Assembly: GCF_030410395.1 (NCBI RefSeq)
Contig: NZ_JAUHHF010000008.1
Coordinates: forward strand, 81,831 to 145,830
Direction: 5' to 3'
Source: Zwartia panacis
GTDB taxonomy: Bacteria; Pseudomonadota; Gammaproteobacteria; Burkholderiales; Burkholderiaceae_B
DNA: 64,000 bases
Shown here: piece by piece, positions 44,027 to 53,210 of the stretch
How positions within the stretch are numbered: the first letter of the stretch is position 1
Layout of the letters: each line of letters starts with the position of its first letter
Position numbers and translations under genes: made by a program
Notes under the pieces: generated by a model
What the model saw: the letters and a program-made list of their open reading frames with translations, nothing else
Database searches by the model: none
What the model was told of the DNA's origin: nothing

Positions 44027-44953
44027 TCAAGCTTGAATAGCTTGGCGTCCTTTGCCCGTCACCGATAAACCCACTCGGGCGATGGTGGCCTCGAGCTCTT
44101 TGACAGTCAGCGCATCAATTTTCATGCCAGGGGCGCGGATCGCGCGACTCTTGATCGCACCGCGTTGCTGGTAGACGTGCTTGCGCAACGCCAGACCAAG
44201 TTTGGGCTGGAATTCGTAGCGGATAAGTGGGCAGTAACGATCAAAAACGGCAGCAGCTCCCACCTGATCTCCGGCGGCGAAGCGGTTGTAAATTTCGACC
44301 AGCACTTCTGGATAGGCAAAGCCCGTCATCGTGCCTACGGCACCACGCTGGAGCTCTTCAAGAAAGAACATGCCGCCCAGGCCGCCAAAAATCTTCATGG
44401 CCTCGTCACCTGCCAACTCACGGATGCGACTAATTTTGGGACCGACCGGCGGCTCCTCCATCTTGATCATATGGACCCCGCCCTCTTTACCCAGACGGGC
44501 GACGACTTCGGGTCGGATTTCAGTCCCGAAAGAGTCTGGAAAGTCATGAATCACGACAGGGATCTTGATCGCATCGGCAATCGCTTTGTAATAGTCGAAC
44601 AACAGGGCATCACCCGCGTTGTCCAGCGGTGCCGCGAATACTGCGTCAGATCCCGCATCTTGCGCCTCTTGCGCTTGCTCGATTGCACCCGTGATCCCGT
44701 GTGCACGCACGCCCACCCAAACTGGAACGCGACCTTTTGTGTGTTTGATAAAGGTATCGGTGACGAGACGACGCTCCGCATTGGAAAGCTTATGCAACTC
44801 GCCGAGAAAACCCAGAATCGCCAAGCCGGTCACGCCGGTATCGAGCAAGAAATCCACCAGACTCTTGATACTTTCAGTATCGACCTTGAGCGTATCGTCA
44901 AAGGGAGTCGGACAAATCGTGAATACACCTTGAGCGTTTAGCGGGGCTGGCAT
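44027..44953 (-). CDS. Dihydrodipicolinate synthase (DapA) family lyase
   Basis: About 308 residues, class I aldolase-fold. GVFTICPTPFDDTLKVDTESIKSLVDFLLDTGVTGLAILGFLGELHKLS is the N-terminal signature (GFLGE in place of GSTGE). The Schiff-base Lys is in VHMIKMEEPP. The family includes pyruvate-dependent lyases for sugar acids and aldol products; no lysine-pathway neighbours are present. It is the first gene of the hydantoin operon, 100 bases from an operator palindrome (45053-45071). Its role may be to split the carbon skeleton of the released acid. Confidence 0.85.
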   Translation of the reverse strand: MPAPLNAQGVFTICPTPFDDTLKVDTESIKSLVDFLLDTGVTGLAILGFLGELHKLSNAERRLVTDTFIKHTKGRVPVWVGVRAHGITGAIEQAQEAQDAGSDAVFAAPLDNAGDALLFDYYKAIADAIKIPVVIHDFPDSFGTEIRPEVVARLGKEGGVHMIKMEEPPVGPKISRIRELAGDEAMKIFGGLGGMFFLEELQRGAVGTMTGFAYPEVLVEIYNRFAAGDQVGAAAVFDRYCPLIRYEFQPKLGLALRKHVYQQRGAIKSRAIRAPGMKIDALTVKELEATIARVGLSVTGKGRQAIQA

Positions 44954-45052
44954 CGCATCTCCGTAGAAAATTATTGGCACATCTTGTTGAGTGCCCTCTA
45001 CCGAATGCTATCTTTCTTGCCTTAGAACATCACTTGTTTTTTTATCACTCAT

Positions 45053-45071
45053 CCATAACTTGATGTTATGG
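45053..45071. promoter_or_regulatory. LysR-type operator before the DapA-like/hydantoin operon
   Basis: CCATAAC-TTGAT-GTTATGG is a perfect 7-bp inverted repeat with a 5-base centre and contains a T-N11-A box. The same half site and spacing occur at 46027-46045 on the other side of the LysR gene. Confidence 0.75.
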
Positions 45072-45085
45072 TCAAAATGGGCTTT

Positions 45086-45994
45086 TTACTTTTCACGGAC
45101 GGCAAAGCCTTGCGCTTTGACTGTTTCGCGCAAAGTATGCGCAAAATCCTGGGCGAGCTGGGAAAGCGGCTCAAAGCGCGACTGGACAAGATTAATCGCC
45201 AGCGTTTTGGTGTGCGCGATGGGACGCACGACAAAATCGCCTGCCGCGCTATGGGCCGAAAACTCATCTACGATCGCAATCCCGCCACCCGCTTTAACCA
45301 GCGCACAGGCGTTATGAGGCGAACTCACTTCGATGGCAACGCGTCGCACGTGTCCCGCCTCCTGAAACATCTGCTCAACAAGTGTTCCGAAAGGCGTTTC
45401 ACTCCGGTATGAAACCAGCGGGTAGGGCAAAAGGTCTTCTATCGTCAGCATTGAGCGACTCGCCAATGGATGGCTGTAAGGAAAGATCACGACAAGATTG
45501 CCCTGACCGATAGGCTCGGAAGATAAATTAGGATGCTGCGATGGCAAAATCACTGCACCCAAATCAGCGCGGCGCTCGAGCAACATTTGCGTCAAAGGCA
45601 CAACAGTCAATGGCTGAAAAGTCACCTTGACCTCGGGATGCGTCTGGTGAAAGGCGGTAATCGCCATGGGTATCAGCATATGACCAATACTGGGGCTCGA
45701 GACCAGATGCAAAATGCCACTTCTCTTTTCCGAGAGCTCGTTGGCCAGCTCTTCGACCCGGCGAACTCCGTCGTAGACGGCCTCGACTTCTTTGAATAGC
45801 TGTCGAGCCTCGGGAGTTGGGTAAAGTCGGCCCTTGACGCGCTCAAACAAGCCAAATCCAAGTCTCTGTTCCGTATGAGATAAAAGACGACTGATCGCAG
45901 GCTGGGATACGCACAACAACTTTGCCGCCCCACTGATTGAGCCGGAAGTCATCACCGCGCGAAACACTTCAATCTGTCTCAGGTTCAATTGCAT
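45086..45994 (-). CDS. LysR-family transcriptional regulator
   Basis: 302 residues. The N-terminal winged helix MQLNLRQIEVFRAVMTSGSISGAAKLLCVSQPAISRLLSHTEQRLGFGLFERVKGRLYPTPEA is complete, followed by the type 2 periplasmic-binding-like effector domain. It is divergent from the racemase gene and upstream of the hydantoin operon. Palindromes at 45053-45071 and 46027-46045 are likely its binding sites, one for each operon. Confidence 0.93.
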   Translation of the reverse strand: MQLNLRQIEVFRAVMTSGSISGAAKLLCVSQPAISRLLSHTEQRLGFGLFERVKGRLYPTPEARQLFKEVEAVYDGVRRVEELANELSEKRSGILHLVSSPSIGHMLIPMAITAFHQTHPEVKVTFQPLTVVPLTQMLLERRADLGAVILPSQHPNLSSEPIGQGNLVVIFPYSHPLASRSMLTIEDLLPYPLVSYRSETPFGTLVEQMFQEAGHVRRVAIEVSSPHNACALVKAGGGIAIVDEFSAHSAAGDFVVRPIAHTKTLAINLVQSRFEPLSQLAQDFAHTLRETVKAQGFAVREK

Positions 45995-46026
45995 AGGAAC
46001 ACGTCTCTGAAAACCATATCCTCAAA

Positions 46027-46045
46027 CCATAACACCATGTTAATG
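46027..46045. promoter_or_regulatory. LysR-type operator between lysR and the racemase gene
   Basis: CCATAAC-ACCAT-GTTAATG repeats the left half and spacing of 45053-45071; the right half keeps GTTA. Located in the divergent promoter region. Confidence 0.65.
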
Positions 46046-46114
46046 CTTGTACATAAAATGACAATGTTAAACATGACTGAGCGCTGCTAGACTCGTGCAA
46101 AAGAGGAGAAGCCC

Positions 46115-46786
46115 ATGCCAAAAACGATATTCGTCATCAATCCGAACTCATCACAGGCCGTCACAGACGCTTTTGACGAAGCACTCAACGTTCTGCGCAT
46201 CCCGGGCGGACCGGCAATCAAGTCCCTCACGCTTGCCGAAGGTCCTCCAGGCATTCAGTCCCAAATGGATGTTGAAAATGTCACCTTACCTTTGGTCAAT
46301 CTTGTAAAGAGCCTTGATTCGAAGCATGGCGATGACGCTGGCGCGTATGTCATTGCCTGCTTTAGCGATCCAGGCTTGCACGCTGTCAGGGAGGCGACTT
46401 CTAAACCTGTTCTGGGAATCAGCGAATGCGGCATTTTGACAGCACTCACCCGCGGTCATCGCGTCGGTGTCATTGCGATTTTGCGGACATCGATTCCCCG
46501 CCATGGTCGTATGTTCGGAGCTATGGGCCTGACGGAACGCGTCGTGGCCGAGGTCCCTTTAGGCATGAACGTGACAGACCTGGTCGATACAGACCGGACA
46601 CGCGCGGGGCTTTTGCGCGCGGGTCAGCAGCTGCGGGATTCGCATTTGATTGATGTCGTCGTTCTGGGCTGCGCGGGAATGGCGGCCCATCGCGCCTGGC
46701 TAGAACAGCAATTAGGCGTGCCTGTCGTGGAGCCTACTCAGGCTGCCACCTCTATGGCGATCGGACGCACACTTTTAAGCTGGTGA
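46115..46786 (+). CDS. Asp/Glu/hydantoin racemase family protein
   Basis: 223 residues. The two catalytic Cys of the family are seen in YVIACFSDPGLHAVREATSKPVLGISE and VVVLGCAGMAAHRAWLEQQLGVPVVEPTQAA, and the N-terminal VINPNSSQAVTD is typical of hydantoin racemase. GAGGAG precedes ATG 46115. It would interconvert D- and L-hydantoins to feed the D-specific hydantoinase and carbamoylase encoded across the LysR gene. Confidence 0.9.
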   Translation: MPKTIFVINPNSSQAVTDAFDEALNVLRIPGGPAIKSLTLAEGPPGIQSQMDVENVTLPLVNLVKSLDSKHGDDAGAYVIACFSDPGLHAVREATSKPVLGISECGILTALTRGHRVGVIAILRTSIPRHGRMFGAMGLTERVVAEVPLGMNVTDLVDTDRTRAGLLRAGQQLRDSHLIDVVVLGCAGMAAHRAWLEQQLGVPVVEPTQAATSMAIGRTLLSW

Positions 46787-46796
46787 GAGAAAATTT

Positions 46797-48218
46797 ATGC
46801 AGGATCCAATGAAGCAAAAAGAATTTACGTCCAGACTGATCCATGTGGTGGGTGAAGAAGGCGTGATATTGAATCCTGCTGAGCAAGAGTTTTACGTCAA
46901 CGACTGGTTGGGCAAGGCGCATGGCCGAACAGTCGCGGTCGTGCGCCCTCGCAATACGGCTGAAGTGTCTGCCGTCATGCGACTTTGCCACCAATCACAG
47001 ACTCCTGTTGTCCCCCAGGGTGGTAATACAGGGATGAGTGGTGGCGCCACACCAGATATGAGCGGCGCTCAAGTCGTGCTCTCCCTGAATCGCATGAAAC
47101 GGATTCATGAAGTGGATCCTGTGAACAACACGCTGACCGCAGATGCGGGTGTCATCCTTGCCGAGATTCAACAAGCCGCTCGGGCTGTCGATCGTTATTT
47201 TCCACTCAGCTTGGGCGCCGAGGGGAGTTGCACGATCGGAGGAAACCTGGCGACGAATGCTGGTGGCACTGGCGTGCTGCGGTATGGCAATACGCGCGAC
47301 CTCACGCTGGGCCTTGAGGTCGTCTTGCCTGACGGACGAATCTGGAATGGACTCCGAGGACTGCGCAAAGACAACACCGGTTACGATTTAAAGGATCTGT
47401 TCATCGGATCAGAAGGCTCGCTTGGAATTATTACCGGTGTGGTGCTGAAACTTTTCGCGGCCCCAGCCGGACGCGTCTCGGCCTGGGTTGGGGCGAAGGA
47501 GCTGACATCCGTCGTCACGCTTCTTAACCGGCTACAGGCTGCTTGCGGGCCCCGCCTGAGCGCGTTCGAAATGATGTCCGAGTCAAGTTTGGCGCTTGTG
47601 ACACGTCATCTCGATGGACATTTCTCCCCATTGAATCAAGCATATCCCTATTACGCACTCATCGAACTGGCTGATACGAATTTGAATGGCTTGCAGGAAA
47701 TGCTGCAAGAGGCTCTGACCTCCGCGATCGATGATGGACTGATCGATGATTGTGTTGTCGCGATGAACGAAGCGCAGAGCGTTTCGATGTGGCGGCTGCG
47801 GGAAGGCATTTCAATGGCTCAGGTCAAGGCGGGCAAAGCAGTCAAACATGACATTGCCCTGCCGATTTCCAGTCTTGCGACATTTGTCAAAGAAGCCGAC
47901 CAAATCGTCATGAATGGTTTTCCTGATTTACCCATTATCAACTTTGGGCATATCGGCGATGGCAACTTGCACTACAACGTATTGGTGCCATTGGATATTT
48001 CACCGTCGCTGTACAAAGAGACAACCGCAGAGTTAAACAAGAGAATTCACGACCTCGTGACGCAATTCAATGGCAGCATCAGCGCTGAGCATGGCGTGGG
48101 GACCTTGCGTCGTGATGAGTTGAAACGCTACAAATCAAGCGTCGAAATGGACCTGATGAACGCGATCAAACGCGCGATCGATCCAAATCAGATCATGAAT
48201 CCAGGCAAGCTACTATAA
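46797..48218 (+). CDS. FAD-binding oxidoreductase (D-2-hydroxyacid dehydrogenase, GlcD-like)
   Basis: 473 residues, VAO-type. The FAD domain shows AVVRPRNTAEVSAVMRLCHQSQTPVVPQGGNTGMSGGATPD and FPLSLGAEGSCTIGGNLATNAGGTGVLRYGNTRDLTLGLEVVLPDG. The C-terminal lyase-like cap ends NFGHIGDGNLHYNV...SAEHGVGTLRRDELKRYKS. Substrates of the family are D-lactate, D-2-hydroxyglutarate and similar acids. Downstream of the racemase by 10 bases. It could oxidise a hydroxy acid derived from the D-amino acid product. Confidence 0.9.
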   Translation: MQDPMKQKEFTSRLIHVVGEEGVILNPAEQEFYVNDWLGKAHGRTVAVVRPRNTAEVSAVMRLCHQSQTPVVPQGGNTGMSGGATPDMSGAQVVLSLNRMKRIHEVDPVNNTLTADAGVILAEIQQAARAVDRYFPLSLGAEGSCTIGGNLATNAGGTGVLRYGNTRDLTLGLEVVLPDGRIWNGLRGLRKDNTGYDLKDLFIGSEGSLGIITGVVLKLFAAPAGRVSAWVGAKELTSVVTLLNRLQAACGPRLSAFEMMSESSLALVTRHLDGHFSPLNQAYPYYALIELADTNLNGLQEMLQEALTSAIDDGLIDDCVVAMNEAQSVSMWRLREGISMAQVKAGKAVKHDIALPISSLATFVKEADQIVMNGFPDLPIINFGHIGDGNLHYNVLVPLDISPSLYKETTAELNKRIHDLVTQFNGSISAEHGVGTLRRDELKRYKSSVEMDLMNAIKRAIDPNQIMNPGKLL

Positions 48219-48270
48219 AGTTAAAACAACACCCTTAAGGTATCGCGCAACATTCATCCGGAGACACGAC

Positions 48271-48735
48271 ATGACACCCGAGCAAAAACTAAAACATCTC
48301 GGCTTGATTCTGCCGACAGTACCAACGCCCATCGCAAACTTTGTGATGTGGCGACAGGCGGGCTCGCTTTTGTATCTGTCAGGCCAAGGCCCGCGCAAAG
48401 AAGATGGCAGCACCGTTGTGGGACGGCTTGGCCTTAATCGCTCAGTCGAAGACGGATACAAAGATGCCAGACAAATCGGACTGCAGATGTTGGCGACGAT
48501 TCGTCAGGCTGTGGGTTCGCTCGACCGAGTTGAGGCGGTGATCAAATTATTAGGCATGGTCAATGCCGAACCCAGCTTTGGAGATCATCCTAAAGTCATT
48601 AACGGCTGCTCAGACTTACTGGTTGAGGTCCTGGGCGATGCAGGCAAGCACGCAAGATCCGCAGTGGGGATGGGATCTTTACCAGGTGGGATGTCCGTTG
48701 AAATCGAGGCGATTATTCAAATTAAGGATGCCTGA
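48271..48735 (+). CDS. RidA (YjgF/UK114) family protein
   Basis: 154 residues. LGLILPTVPTPIANFVMWRQAGSLLYLSGQGPRKEDG and MLATIRQAVGSLDRVEAVIKLLGMVNAEPSFGDHPKVINGCSDLLVEVLGDAGKHARSAVGMGSLPGGMSVEIEAII match the longer RidA subfamily. RidA proteins hydrolyse reactive enamines/imines formed during amino acid oxidation. GGAGA precedes the ATG. The operon context with racemase and oxidoreductase fits clean-up of imines from D-amino acid turnover. Confidence 0.9.
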   Translation: MTPEQKLKHLGLILPTVPTPIANFVMWRQAGSLLYLSGQGPRKEDGSTVVGRLGLNRSVEDGYKDARQIGLQMLATIRQAVGSLDRVEAVIKLLGMVNAEPSFGDHPKVINGCSDLLVEVLGDAGKHARSAVGMGSLPGGMSVEIEAIIQIKDA

Positions 48736-48760
48736 ATCAGGTCGAGTATCGCACCAACAG

Positions 48761-49537
48761 TCAACGCTCGACAAAGGCACGCTCGAAAACATAGTCTCCT
48801 TGGACACCTGCGCTTGGTGAGACACTGAATCCAGCTGCGTCAAGCATTTCCGCTGTTTCTTTTAACATCGCAGGGCTGCCGCAAATCATGGCGCGATCTG
48901 TTGCGCAGGATAGTGGCGGTTCACCTATGTCTTCAAATAATTTTCCTGACTGAATCGCCTGTGTTAAACGACCTGTGTGTTTGAAGGCTTCGCGCGTAAC
49001 AGTGGGGTAATAAATCAATTGCTCACGCACCATACCACCCAGGTACTCATCCTGAGGCAACTCTTGACGGATGAAATCAGAATATGCCAGTTCGCTCACT
49101 GTACGTACCCCATGAATTAAAACCACCTTTTCGAAACGCTCGTACGTTTCGGGATCTTGAATAATGCTGATAAAAGGGGCAAGTCCTGTACCGGTTGATA
49201 ATAAAAATAACCGTTTGCCCGGTGTCAGATCATCCAAAACAAGAGTGCCTACAGACTTTTGTCCAATCAGAAGCTTATCTCCCACATTGATATGTTGTAG
49301 TCGGGAGGTAAGTGGACCATTTTCGACCTTGATCGAAAAAAACTCGAGATACTCCGCATGATTAGGACTCGCAATGCTGTAGGCGCGCATAAGCGGTTTG
49401 CCATCAACCTCCAGACCAATCATGACGAAGTGACCATTTCGAAAGCGTAAGGCTGGATCGCGAGTTGTTTTGAATGAAAAGAGTGTTTCATTCCAATGCT
49501 TCACATCCAAAATTGTCACTTCATTTTGCTTTGCCAT
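48761..49537 (-). CDS. fpr: Ferredoxin-NADP reductase
   Basis: 258 residues from ATG 49537. The FAD motif LMRAYSIASPNHAEYLEFFSIKVENGPLTSRLQ, the NADP motif LLSTGTGLAPFISII, and the C-terminal end DYVFERAFVER are typical of subclass I bacterial FPR. Its start overlaps the end of the upstream hyuB by 17 bases, so it is part of the preA-hyuA-hyuB operon. It may deliver electrons to PreA, for which no PreT partner is seen. Confidence 0.92.
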   Translation of the reverse strand: MAKQNEVTILDVKHWNETLFSFKTTRDPALRFRNGHFVMIGLEVDGKPLMRAYSIASPNHAEYLEFFSIKVENGPLTSRLQHINVGDKLLIGQKSVGTLVLDDLTPGKRLFLLSTGTGLAPFISIIQDPETYERFEKVVLIHGVRTVSELAYSDFIRQELPQDEYLGGMVREQLIYYPTVTREAFKHTGRLTQAIQSGKLFEDIGEPPLSCATDRAMICGSPAMLKETAEMLDAAGFSVSPSAGVQGDYVFERAFVER

Positions 49538-51068
49538 AACCACCGCCTCCGGGTAAGGCGAGCTCAAGCGTATCGCCCTCCAACATATCAACAACGCTCT
49601 TTGGATTACTGACAGGGTGTCCATTTAAAAGAACATGGCCCACCTTGCCTGGCTCCCCACCATAAATACCTTTCGCAGGTATTCGTGTACGGTCGGTGAG
49701 TAACGACACTCTGAGTCGGCCTGGCCATTTTGAAGTAAATGATACGGTTTGACCCATTCCTCCGCGATGAATACCCTCTCCGCCCGATCCATCTGTCAGG
49801 CTTTTTTGTTCGAAAACAATCGGGGCAAGAGTCTCGGCCACTTCGATTGGTGTGTTTGAAATATTTGCAGGGAAGCCAGCTGCAGGAGGCCCATCCCGAT
49901 CCCGCATCGCACCCATTCCACCGTTAAAGAAAAGAATGGTCGAGAAAGAAGTCCCTTTTTCCACATCGACACCTCTGAGCAATACAGACCATAGAGGTGT
50001 TCCGCTATCAGCTTGTACACGTTCAGGAAAAACTGTGGACATCGCCTCAAATACAGCGGCCTGAAGTTGATGTCCGATTAAATGTCTCGCACCCACAGCT
50101 GCAGGCGGACGCGCGTTGACAATTGTTCCCTCCGGAGCGATGACCTTGAATAAACGCGTAAAACCATCATTGTTAGGCAACCCAGGAGAGAGCAGGCATT
50201 TAAAGGGGAATATCGTATACGCATATGTATGGTTGAATGTTTCATTAATTCCATAACGAATCTGCCCAGTACTACCGCTGTAGTCAACCGTGACACCATC
50301 CGCTGTCACAGTAATCGTTGCCTGAATGCTGACCCGCTCGTCAAAACCATCCGAATCGACGCTACCTTTGTAAATACCGGGTGGGATTAGTCTTAACTCT
50401 CTCAGCGCAGCATCGTTCGACGCTTTGAAAATTGCAGCAGCTATATCATCGATATGCGTGAGTCCATACTCGTCAAGCATTTCAATCAAACGACGTTCTG
50501 CCACACCAAGCGCGCCGACTTGAGCCTCTATGTCGCCTCGAACTTGCTGCGGCAAACGCACATTCGCCTCGAGCATTTGCATCACAAGCGGATTGAAGTG
50601 ACCCGCCTCGGCGAGTTTAATCACCGGAAACCGTATTCCTTCTTCGAAAACCTCATTCGCGTCTGCAGACCATTGTCGTCCACCGATATCAGAAAGATGA
50701 GCCACTGCGATCGCGAAGGCTATCAATTTTCCATTAAGGAAAATCGGTGAAGCCATTGTTGCGTCAGGTAAGTGCCCCGTACCGATCCATGGGTCATTCG
50801 TGAACAGAATATCACCGGGACGAAGCGTCTCTTTTGGAAACACTTTGAGCATGCCTTGAAGCGACAACGGAGCGGTTCCAATAAATCCAGGGATACTCAG
50901 CGAGGACTGAGCAACAAGGCGCGCTTCGGTATCTAACAACACGCATGCGAAATCGTTTGACTCGCGTACGACAGTTGAAAAAGAAGTACGCTTGAGGGCT
51001 GCACCAGCTTCGTCAGTAATGGCAATCAGTCGGTTCCAGTAAATTTCTAGATCAATAGGATTCATCAT
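49521..51068 (-). CDS. hyuB: Hydantoinase B / oxoprolinase family protein (HyuB)
   Basis: 515 residues. PIDLEIYWNRLIAITDEAGAALKRTSFSTVVRESNDFACVLLDTEARL is the typical start; DILFTNDPWIGTGHLPDATMASPIF, VDYSGSTGQIRYGINETFNHTYAYTIFPFKCLL and the Gly-rich end (DMLEGDTLELALPGGGGYGKA) complete the family. HyuA and HyuB together hydrolyse hydantoins or 5-oxoproline with ATP. It is 20 bases downstream of hyuA. Confidence 0.92.
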   Translation of the reverse strand: MMNPIDLEIYWNRLIAITDEAGAALKRTSFSTVVRESNDFACVLLDTEARLVAQSSLSIPGFIGTAPLSLQGMLKVFPKETLRPGDILFTNDPWIGTGHLPDATMASPIFLNGKLIAFAIAVAHLSDIGGRQWSADANEVFEEGIRFPVIKLAEAGHFNPLVMQMLEANVRLPQQVRGDIEAQVGALGVAERRLIEMLDEYGLTHIDDIAAAIFKASNDAALRELRLIPPGIYKGSVDSDGFDERVSIQATITVTADGVTVDYSGSTGQIRYGINETFNHTYAYTIFPFKCLLSPGLPNNDGFTRLFKVIAPEGTIVNARPPAAVGARHLIGHQLQAAVFEAMSTVFPERVQADSGTPLWSVLLRGVDVEKGTSFSTILFFNGGMGAMRDRDGPPAAGFPANISNTPIEVAETLAPIVFEQKSLTDGSGGEGIHRGGMGQTVSFTSKWPGRLRVSLLTDRTRIPAKGIYGGEPGKVGHVLLNGHPVSNPKSVVDMLEGDTLELALPGGGGYGKAK

Positions 51069-51088
51069 CCATGTCCTGTCTTAAGATA

Positions 51089-53200
51089 CTATTTCTTTGA
51101 GCGTGCACCGATGACGACTCGAATGTTTCCAAACGCATCCAGGCCGAATTGATCACCAGGCCCCACGACTACGGTAGAACCAGCCTGCTCAATCAGAGCG
51201 GGCCCCTCTAAGGTCTGACCCACCACAAGTGCGGATTCAGATATGACAGGGGTATCAATATAGGCATTGATGTCTGGAAAGTAGGCCTGTCGGTTCTTTT
51301 CTTGTTTTTTTTCAATTGATGCAGAGTGTTGACCATCGACGGCTGGAGGCGATGAAATGTCGGCGAAACCTTCGACTCGCCAATTTATGACCTCGAGTTT
51401 TTGCCTTTCAAGATGGCGACCAAAGAGTGATGCATAGGCCACGTTGAAGCGCTGCTCGAGAGCATCCCTCTCGCTTTCACGCATGAATACTGGCAACTCG
51501 GTCTCAACTTCAAAGCCCTGTCCGACGTAGCGAATATCTGCCGTACGGCGATAACGGATTGAATCTCTCGGCACATCGGCAGATAAAAGCTGATCAGCTA
51601 AAGTTTGCTCCATCTCCTTGAGTAATTCTTCAGTCTGAGACCAATCTATCGTGTCTATCCGCGTAAATCGGGTTCGTACAGTATCCACTTTCATTGGCGC
51701 AACCAACAAACCAAAGGCTGAAAAAACTCCAGCATTTGCCGGAACAAATATTTCCTGACACCCACTTCGTCGAGCGACCTCTCGCGCGTGTATTGGTCCA
51801 GCACCACCAAAGGCCAACAAGGTGTAGCGACGAACATCCTGGCCTTTTTCTACAGCATGAATTTTCGCGGCTGTTGCCATGTGCTCACAGACAATACGAT
51901 GGATGCCATTTGCCGCCTCGATCACTGAAATACCAAGTGGCTTTGCAATATGCGTCAACATCGCTCTTTCAGCAAGATCCAAACGCAAACGTACCGAACC
52001 ACTCAGACTTCCTTCTGGATCCAGATAGCCCATTATCAATGCGGCATCGGTCACTGTCGGAAACTCTCCACCAAGTCCGTATGCAGCAGGTCCGGGGTTA
52101 GATCCAGCACTTTCCGGACCGACCTTCAGCAAACCATTCGAATCGATATGGGCGATGCTACCTCCACCCGCTCCAATCTCGATCAGATCCACAGTCGGTA
52201 AACGTACGGGCAGACCACTCCCCTTTTTAAATCGCTGAAGCCTAGCCGCCTCAAAATCTGTTGTCACAGATGGCTTGCCATTCGCGATCAAACAGGCTTT
52301 AGCTGTTGTGCCACCCATATCAAACGCCAAGACATCAGCAACACTTGCGCGCTGAGCCGCATAGGCGGCACCCAGCGCACCGGCAGCAGGGCCGGACTCA
52401 AGCATCCGAATCGGCATACGCTCACCGAGATCTCTTGAGATCACTCCGCCATTTGACTGCATGATTCTCAGCGTCGCCCGGATACCTAATGCTTTCAAAC
52501 CATTTTCAATGGTACTCAGGTAACTTCCGACCATCGGCATTACATAGGCGTTCAGAACTGTTGCGACCGTTCGCTCGTATTCTCGTAATTCGCCTAGCAC
52601 CTCGGATGACAGGGAAACAGGAATGTCCGGCGCGATGCGCCCCACGATCGACTTGACCTGTTGTTCGTGGGAAGGATTTGTAAAACTGTGCATCAAACAT
52701 ACAGCGATTGTTTTAGCGCCTCTTGCGATCAGTAAACGAACCGCTTGCTCGATATTCTCATCTGATGGCTTCTTGAGAACAGCTCCCGAGGCATCCAGCC
52801 TTTCATCAATCTCAACCCGCAAATCCCTTGAGACGACAGGATCTGGACCTGGCGCTGTCAAATCGTACAGATCAAAGCGCAGCTCACGTCCAATCTCTAT
52901 GACGTCTCTAAATCCGAGCGTTGTAATTAAGCCCGTCAAAGCGCCTTTTCGCTCAATGACCAAGTTAGTCACCGCGGTCGTTGCGCCAACGACAACTTCA
53001 CTTACTTGGGAAATCGCAACATTATTTTCCTCCAGCATTTGCCTCAACCCTGCTGCGATAGGGGCGACAACATTATCGTGATCACTCAGCACTTTAGTAG
53101 TGAAAACAATCCCGTTCGACCCTAGCAATACGCAATCAGTGAAGGTGCCACCTATGTCAAAAGCAAATCTATACTGAATCTCTTTTTGATTATGCTTCAT
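51089..53200 (-). CDS. hyuA: Hydantoinase A / oxoprolinase family protein (HyuA)
   Basis: 703 residues from ATG 53200. The actin-like ATPase start is YRFAFDIGGTFTDCVLLGSNG, then VVGATTAVTNLVIERKGALTGLITTLGFRDVIEIGRELRFDLYDL, AFDMGGTTAKACLI and LLAFGGAGPIHAREVARRSGC. ATP-dependent ring opening of five-membered cyclic amides is the known role of HyuAB-type enzymes (5-oxoprolinase, N-methylhydantoinase). A longer frame overlaps preA and is rejected. It begins 10 bases after preA. Confidence 0.92.
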   Translation of the reverse strand: MKHNQKEIQYRFAFDIGGTFTDCVLLGSNGIVFTTKVLSDHDNVVAPIAAGLRQMLEENNVAISQVSEVVVGATTAVTNLVIERKGALTGLITTLGFRDVIEIGRELRFDLYDLTAPGPDPVVSRDLRVEIDERLDASGAVLKKPSDENIEQAVRLLIARGAKTIAVCLMHSFTNPSHEQQVKSIVGRIAPDIPVSLSSEVLGELREYERTVATVLNAYVMPMVGSYLSTIENGLKALGIRATLRIMQSNGGVISRDLGERMPIRMLESGPAAGALGAAYAAQRASVADVLAFDMGGTTAKACLIANGKPSVTTDFEAARLQRFKKGSGLPVRLPTVDLIEIGAGGGSIAHIDSNGLLKVGPESAGSNPGPAAYGLGGEFPTVTDAALIMGYLDPEGSLSGSVRLRLDLAERAMLTHIAKPLGISVIEAANGIHRIVCEHMATAAKIHAVEKGQDVRRYTLLAFGGAGPIHAREVARRSGCQEIFVPANAGVFSAFGLLVAPMKVDTVRTRFTRIDTIDWSQTEELLKEMEQTLADQLLSADVPRDSIRYRRTADIRYVGQGFEVETELPVFMRESERDALEQRFNVAYASLFGRHLERQKLEVINWRVEGFADISSPPAVDGQHSASIEKKQEKNRQAYFPDINAYIDTPVISESALVVGQTLEGPALIEQAGSTVVVGPGDQFGLDAFGNIRVVIGARSKK

Positions 53201-53210
53201 CAAATTCTCA

